Part shown: positions 40,202-43,300 of the stretch, one piece after another
Layout: each line of letters opens with the position of its first letter
Position numbering within the stretch: position 1 is the stretch's first letter
Assembly: GCA_025964255.1 (NCBI GenBank)
Contig: JAOPZF010000102.1
Coordinates: 1 to 43,300, forward strand
Reading direction: 5' to 3'
Length of the DNA stretch: 43,300 bases
DNA from: Solirubrobacterales bacterium
GTDB taxonomy: Bacteria > Actinomycetota > Thermoleophilia > Solirubrobacterales > 70-9
The notes under the pieces: generated by a model
Seen by the model: the letters and a program-made list of their open reading frames with translations, nothing else
Database searches by the model: none
What the model was told of the DNA's origin: nothing
Translations under genes and position numbers: made by a program

Positions 40202-40342
40202 ATCAGGACTCGTGACAAATCCGGCGTCTCTCCACACACTCCGTCACGTTCCCGGCATCTTCGTCACGGATCGAGCGGTCTCCGCGGCCCTTGTGGCGGA
40301 ACCCGTGTCGGGAGTCTGGAGTTCGTGCCGAACCCGTGATGT

Positions 40343-40975
40343 CTAGAGCGCCCGGCGGGCGAGGAGGGTCGAGTCGTCGATCTCGAACGTCTCGCCGTCG
40401 CGGCTGACGGTGCGCGGGCGCTGCTCGACCACGAGCGGCTCGAAGCCCTCGGGAAGGGCCGGGACGAGATCCGCGGCGAGGAACATCGCGCGGAGGTGGG
40501 ACTCGCTCATCTGGGCGTGGCGGCCCGAAGGGGCGTGGCCGACGACGAGGAGGTGGCCACCGGGCGCGACCGCGGCGGCGAGGCGAGCGGTGACCGCGGC
40601 CATACCGGCGTCGGGTGGGTGCAGAAAGTGGGTCGTGACCAGGTCCCAGGTGCGGCCGTCGGCATCGAACTCGCGCGCGTCAACCTGCCACCACTCGGTA
40701 TGGTCACCGACGCCCGCCGCCTCGGCGTGGGCCGCCGCTCGCGCCAGCCCGTTGGCTGAGAAATCGGCGCCGGTCACCCGCCAGCCCTGACGGGCGAGCC
40801 AGATCACGTCGCCGCCCTCACCGCTGCCGACGTCGAGCGCCGTCCCCGGCTCGAGCCCGCTCACCTCGGCAACCAGCTGCGGGTTCGGGTCCCCGCTCCA
40901 TACCTTGCCGTCGCCCGAGTAGCGCTCGTCCCAGGCCGGCTGCTCGAACATCTCCGTCGCTCTCGAATTCTCCAT
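40343..40975 (-). CDS. Class I SAM-dependent methyltransferase (thiopurine/tellurite-resistance type)
   Basis: 210 residues. The start 'WDERYSGDGKVWSGDPNPQL' is typical of the group that includes thiopurine S-methyltransferase and TehB-like proteins. Motif I is 'ALDVGSGEGGDVIWLARQGW', followed by 'VTGADFSANGLARA' and 'LVTTHFLHPP', the post-motif region of small-molecule methyltransferases. A likely role is methylation of a thiol, metalloid or similar toxic compound, but the substrate is not known. The gene ends in the hairpin-rich interval and is divergent from the Fic gene with 91 bp between the starts. Confidence 0.87.
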   Translation of the reverse strand: MENSRATEMFEQPAWDERYSGDGKVWSGDPNPQLVAEVSGLEPGTALDVGSGEGGDVIWLARQGWRVTGADFSANGLARAAAHAEAAGVGDHTEWWQVDAREFDADGRTWDLVTTHFLHPPDAGMAAVTARLAAAVAPGGHLLVVGHAPSGRHAQMSESHLRAMFLAADLVPALPEGFEPLVVEQRPRTVSRDGETFEIDDSTLLARRAL

Positions 40976-41019
40976 GCGCGTCCTTTGTCTTCGGTGTTTG
41001 CCGGGGGATCAAGACAACT

Positions 41020-41064
41020 TGGCACGTTTTATCGTGCCATCAACTTTTTCGCCTTATAGTTGAT
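41020..41064. promoter_or_regulatory. Two adjoining dyads and leaderless promoter of the Fic gene
   Basis: TGGCACG-N6-CGTGCCA (41020-41039) is a perfect dyad. It is followed directly by ATCAAC-N14-GTTGAT (41039-41064). The right arm of the second overlaps the -10 box TATAGT (41055-41060), and the Fic ATG lies six bases after that box. Both look like operators. The C-terminal helix-turn-helix of the Fic protein itself could be what binds there. Confidence 0.6.
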
Positions 41065-41066
41065 GC

Positions 41067-42242
41067 ATGGACGTCGACCGCCTGGCCTCAAGCCCTGTCG
41101 GACGGCTCGTCCCGATCCTTGGCCCAGATCCTGTCAGCCACGAGATCGTCGAGGGGCGAGCCTTCCTGCCGGACCCTTTGCCAAGAGACATCACGCTGTC
41201 GACCCCCACCTGGAATCGGGTGAATGCCGCCTCGGCGGCCCTTGCCCGTCTCGACGGCGCCGCTCGCCTCATGCCGAAGCCTGAGCTTCTGCGCCGCCCC
41301 GCCCTCCGCCGTGAGGCACAGAGCACGAGCGCGCTAGAGGGGACCTTTGCCCCATTCGCCGACGTCCTCGCCGCGGACCGGGATGACGAGCCGAACATCT
41401 CCGCCGAGGTCCGGGAGATCCTCAACTTCGAGTCGATGGCCGAGTTGGCCTTCTCCTGGCCGGAGGAGCGTCCGATGACGATCAGCATGCTCGGCGAGCT
41501 GCAACGGACGCTGGTCCGAGGCACCGCGGGCGAACTCAGTGACGCCGGTGGCCTGCGGGACAGGATCGTCGTGATCGGTGCTCGTGGCCGAGGATTCGAC
41601 GAAGCGCGGTTCGTCCCCCCGCCGCCCGGCGATCAACTGCGCTCCGGCGTCGAGGCGCTGCTGACCTGGATCGAGGAACCGCCCGACCTGCCATCGGTCG
41701 TTCAGGCGTCGATGGCGCATTATCAATTCGAGACTCTGCACCCTTATTCCGACGGTAACGGCCGACTGGGGCGCCTGCTGGTCATCGTCCATTTGCTGCG
41801 CGGCGCACTGATCCGCGAGCCCCTGCTCGTCGTCTCCCCCTGGTTCGAGCAGCGCCGTTCCGCGTACCAGGAGGCGTTACTTAACCTGAGTCTCGGTGGC
41901 GACTGGGACGCATGGATCTCCTTTTTCACCGAGGGAGTGGCGTCATCCGCCGCCGAGTCACAGCGAAAGGTCGAGCGCCTGGTGGGACTCCAGAGCGACT
42001 TGCGGTCCGAGGTTCAGCGAGCGGGGAAACGAGGGATTGCCGAGCGGCTCGCCGGCGATCTGATCGGCAATCCGTACGTCACCAGCCAGGATGTCGCTCG
42101 GCAATATGGGGTCTCGGGCCAAGGGGCGCACAACGCGCTCAAGACCCTCACCGACCTCGGGATCCTCGAGTTCGGCGGCACTCGATCAACCGGCGCTCAC
42201 ATCTATGTGGCCCGTCGAGTCGTCGATGTCGTCTCCTCCTGA
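41067..42242 (+). CDS. Fic-family protein with N-terminal inhibitory helix and C-terminal HTH
   Basis: 391 residues. The Fic active site is canonical: 'HPYSDGNGRLGR' (225-236) with the catalytic His and phosphate loop. The N-terminal inhibitory motif [S/T]xxxE[G/N] is present as T87-S-A-L-E91-G92, so this is a self-inhibited (class II) enzyme whose glutamate would hold ATP in a non-productive pose. A C-terminal winged helix follows ('NPYVTSQDVARQYGVSGQGA'). Such enzymes add AMP to target proteins. No separate antitoxin gene is visible, in keeping with intramolecular inhibition. The start is supported by the six-base distance from TATAGT. Confidence 0.94.
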   Translation: MDVDRLASSPVGRLVPILGPDPVSHEIVEGRAFLPDPLPRDITLSTPTWNRVNAASAALARLDGAARLMPKPELLRRPALRREAQSTSALEGTFAPFADVLAADRDDEPNISAEVREILNFESMAELAFSWPEERPMTISMLGELQRTLVRGTAGELSDAGGLRDRIVVIGARGRGFDEARFVPPPPGDQLRSGVEALLTWIEEPPDLPSVVQASMAHYQFETLHPYSDGNGRLGRLLVIVHLLRGALIREPLLVVSPWFEQRRSAYQEALLNLSLGGDWDAWISFFTEGVASSAAESQRKVERLVGLQSDLRSEVQRAGKRGIAERLAGDLIGNPYVTSQDVARQYGVSGQGAHNALKTLTDLGILEFGGTRSTGAHIYVARRVVDVVSS

Positions 42243-42292
42243 GCTCAATTTCTCCGACGCTTCCGACGCCACCGGTTAGGTTCTCTCTACTT

Positions 42293-43300
42293 ATGAGTAA
42301 CCCGGCAGAGAAAGCGGATGGTTCGAGGGGTGGCCATCCGCGCTGGGTCGCGGTGCTGCTCGTCCTCGGCACGATCTTCACGCTGCTCGCGATGTTCTCG
42401 ATCTGGGCCAACCGCCAGGCGCTGAACACCGACAACTGGGTCAGCACCAGCAGCCGCATCCTCGCCAACAAGAAGGTCGACCAACGGCTCTCCAACTACC
42501 TCGCCGAACAGCTCGCCGCCAACGAACCGGTGAAGACGAAGCTGGAAGAAGAGCTGCCGCCACGCCTGCAGCCGCTCGCCGGCGCGGTCGCGACCGGCCT
42601 GCGCTCGCTCGCGCCGCAGATCGCCGAACGAGCGCTACAGAGCCCGAAAGTCCAGGCGCTCTGGGAAACCGCCAACCGCGAGGCGCACGAGCGGTTGCTC
42701 GAAGTCCTCGACGGCGGCGGCTCGGCCGTCTCCACCGAAAACGGCGAAGTGACGCTCAACCTCAACCACCTGGTCGAAGAAGTCAGCAACGACGTCGGGA
42801 TCGGCGCAGGCGCAGCCGAACACCTGCCGCCCGATGTCGGCCGCCTGGTGATCCTTAAGTCCGACCAGCTCTCGGCCGCCCAGACGGGCGTCCACATCAT
42901 CCGCGAGCTGCCGATCGTCCTCACCCTGCTGGCGCTGCTCTGCTTCGCCGGCGCGGTCTGGCTCTCCCCCAGGCGCCGCAAGGCGCTGCGCACGGTCGGC
43001 CTCTGCTTCGTCTTCGTCGGCGTGCTGGTGCTGCTGCTGCGGACGATCGGCGGCAACGTCCTGGTCAACGCCGTGGTCGCGAACCCGGCGGCGAAGCCCG
43101 CCGTCCACGCGGTCTGGGGCATCAGCACCTCGCTGCTGAAGTCGATCGCCACCTCGACGATCGCCTTCGGCCTGCTCGTCTTCCTCGCCGCCTGGCTGGC
43201 CGGACCGACCGGAATCGCCACCGCCCTGCGCCGCGAGGCCGCCCCCTACGTCCGCGCCCACTGGGCCGTCGCCTACGGCGCCGCCGCGGTGATCTTCCTG
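42293..43300 (+). CDS. Actinobacterial integral membrane protein (3' end outside window)
   Basis: From ATG 42293 the frame is open for 336 codons to the right edge. After a polar N terminus comes a membrane helix 'WVAVLLVLGTIFTLLAMFSI', then 'WANRQALNTDNWVSTSSRIL' and a long extracytoplasmic domain ('LADNxxVxxxLxxYL'-like, here 'NKKVDQRLSNYLAEQL'). A cluster of helices follows ('VLTLLALLCFAGAVWLSPRR', 'TVGLCFVFVGVLVLLLRTIG'). The pattern is common in actinobacterial hypothetical membrane proteins; the function is unknown. TAGGTT ends ten bases before the ATG, so it may be nearly leaderless. Confidence 0.87.
   Translation, partial: MSNPAEKADGSRGGHPRWVAVLLVLGTIFTLLAMFSIWANRQALNTDNWVSTSSRILANKKVDQRLSNYLAEQLAANEPVKTKLEEELPPRLQPLAGAVATGLRSLAPQIAERALQSPKVQALWETANREAHERLLEVLDGGGSAVSTENGEVTLNLNHLVEEVSNDVGIGAGAAEHLPPDVGRLVILKSDQLSAAQTGVHIIRELPIVLTLLALLCFAGAVWLSPRRRKALRTVGLCFVFVGVLVLLLRTIGGNVLVNAVVANPAAKPAVHAVWGISTSLLKSIATSTIAFGLLVFLAAWLAGPTGIATALRREAAPYVRAHWAVAYGAAAVIFL

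Larger units (their letters stand above)
39945..40342. other. 398-bp hairpin-rich non-coding region
   Basis: No frame here has a ribosome site or family resemblance. It holds two strong inverted repeats, one at 39981-40029 and one at 40168-40201, and several short repeated words such as GAACCCGTG (twice, near 40309 and 40333). A small RNA or the 3' regulatory region of the secreted-protein gene could be present. No -10 box could be assigned with confidence. Confidence 0.4.

Overview
The window looks like chromosomal DNA from a high-GC actinobacterium. The best guess is the Thermoleophilia/Solirubrobacterales. This is an inference from very high third-position GC, proteins I associate with that group (a secreted protein with two CxGFxKKHVKG...FSRCV repeats, a PAKP-rich membrane protein with a PHQALNNPVGEP tail, paired MpsC-like proteins), and many genes whose start codon lies 6-7 nt after a TANNNT -10 box, as expected for leaderless mRNAs. 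No rRNA, tRNA, CRISPR array, insertion sequence or phage gene is visible. Most of the window is chromosomal housekeeping and metabolic accessory content in short operons.

Layout. 1-3827: partial membrane protein, two MpsC-like proteins flanking an antisense STAS protein, then a DUF427 / flavin split-barrel pair and an RlmA-type rRNA methyltransferase. 3869-5734: divergent arsenic module (arsR | acr3-arsC) with two fully readable, overlapping leaderless promoters sharing one ArsR-type dyad. 5751-7961: TAT-exported sulfite-oxidase-like molybdoenzyme, divergent from a TSUP exporter. 8032-12679: secreted phosphoesterase with a collagen-like tail, then an EfeM-EfeB iron/haem pair without an EfeU permease. 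12696-14069: decayed DNA holding an internally deleted DUF1345-like gene and a LysR/coiled-coil chimera. 14173-22333: ROK regulator | MFS exporter, Gfo/Idh oxidoreductase, TetR regulator, secreted GH3 glycosidase with a 24-histidine tail, an SDR behind a leader-peptide/hairpin, and a LysR regulator. 22380-26083: amphi-Trp protein, remnant of a diacylglycerol-kinase gene, a large LuxR/MalT-type regulator, and DUF6325-like and SHOCT proteins.

26462-31674 is the most interesting block. It is a five-gene, fully overlapping operon: NodB-like polysaccharide deacetylase, acyl-CoA-dehydrogenase-like flavoprotein, NodS-like methyltransferase, ferredoxin-reductase-like flavoprotein, and a two-domain glycosyltransferase (GT2 fused to a GpgS/GT81-type glucosyl-3-phosphoglycerate synthase domain). 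The combination suggests an uncharacterised pathway for an amino- and methyl-modified glycoside, possibly glucosylglycerate-based.

31749-43300: lysine/proline/alanine-rich membrane protein, cupin, membrane SpoIIE phosphatase, truncated haemoglobin, a ferritin-like hypothetical protein, and a LigD-type protein (phosphoesterase + ligase-like + polymerase) whose ligase-like domain has lost its catalytic lysine and OB fold. These are followed by a cytidylate-kinase-like protein, apt, an alpha/beta hydrolase, a hairpin-rich non-coding stretch, a SAM methyltransferase, a self-inhibited Fic protein with a dyad-rich leaderless promoter, and a partial membrane protein running off the end.
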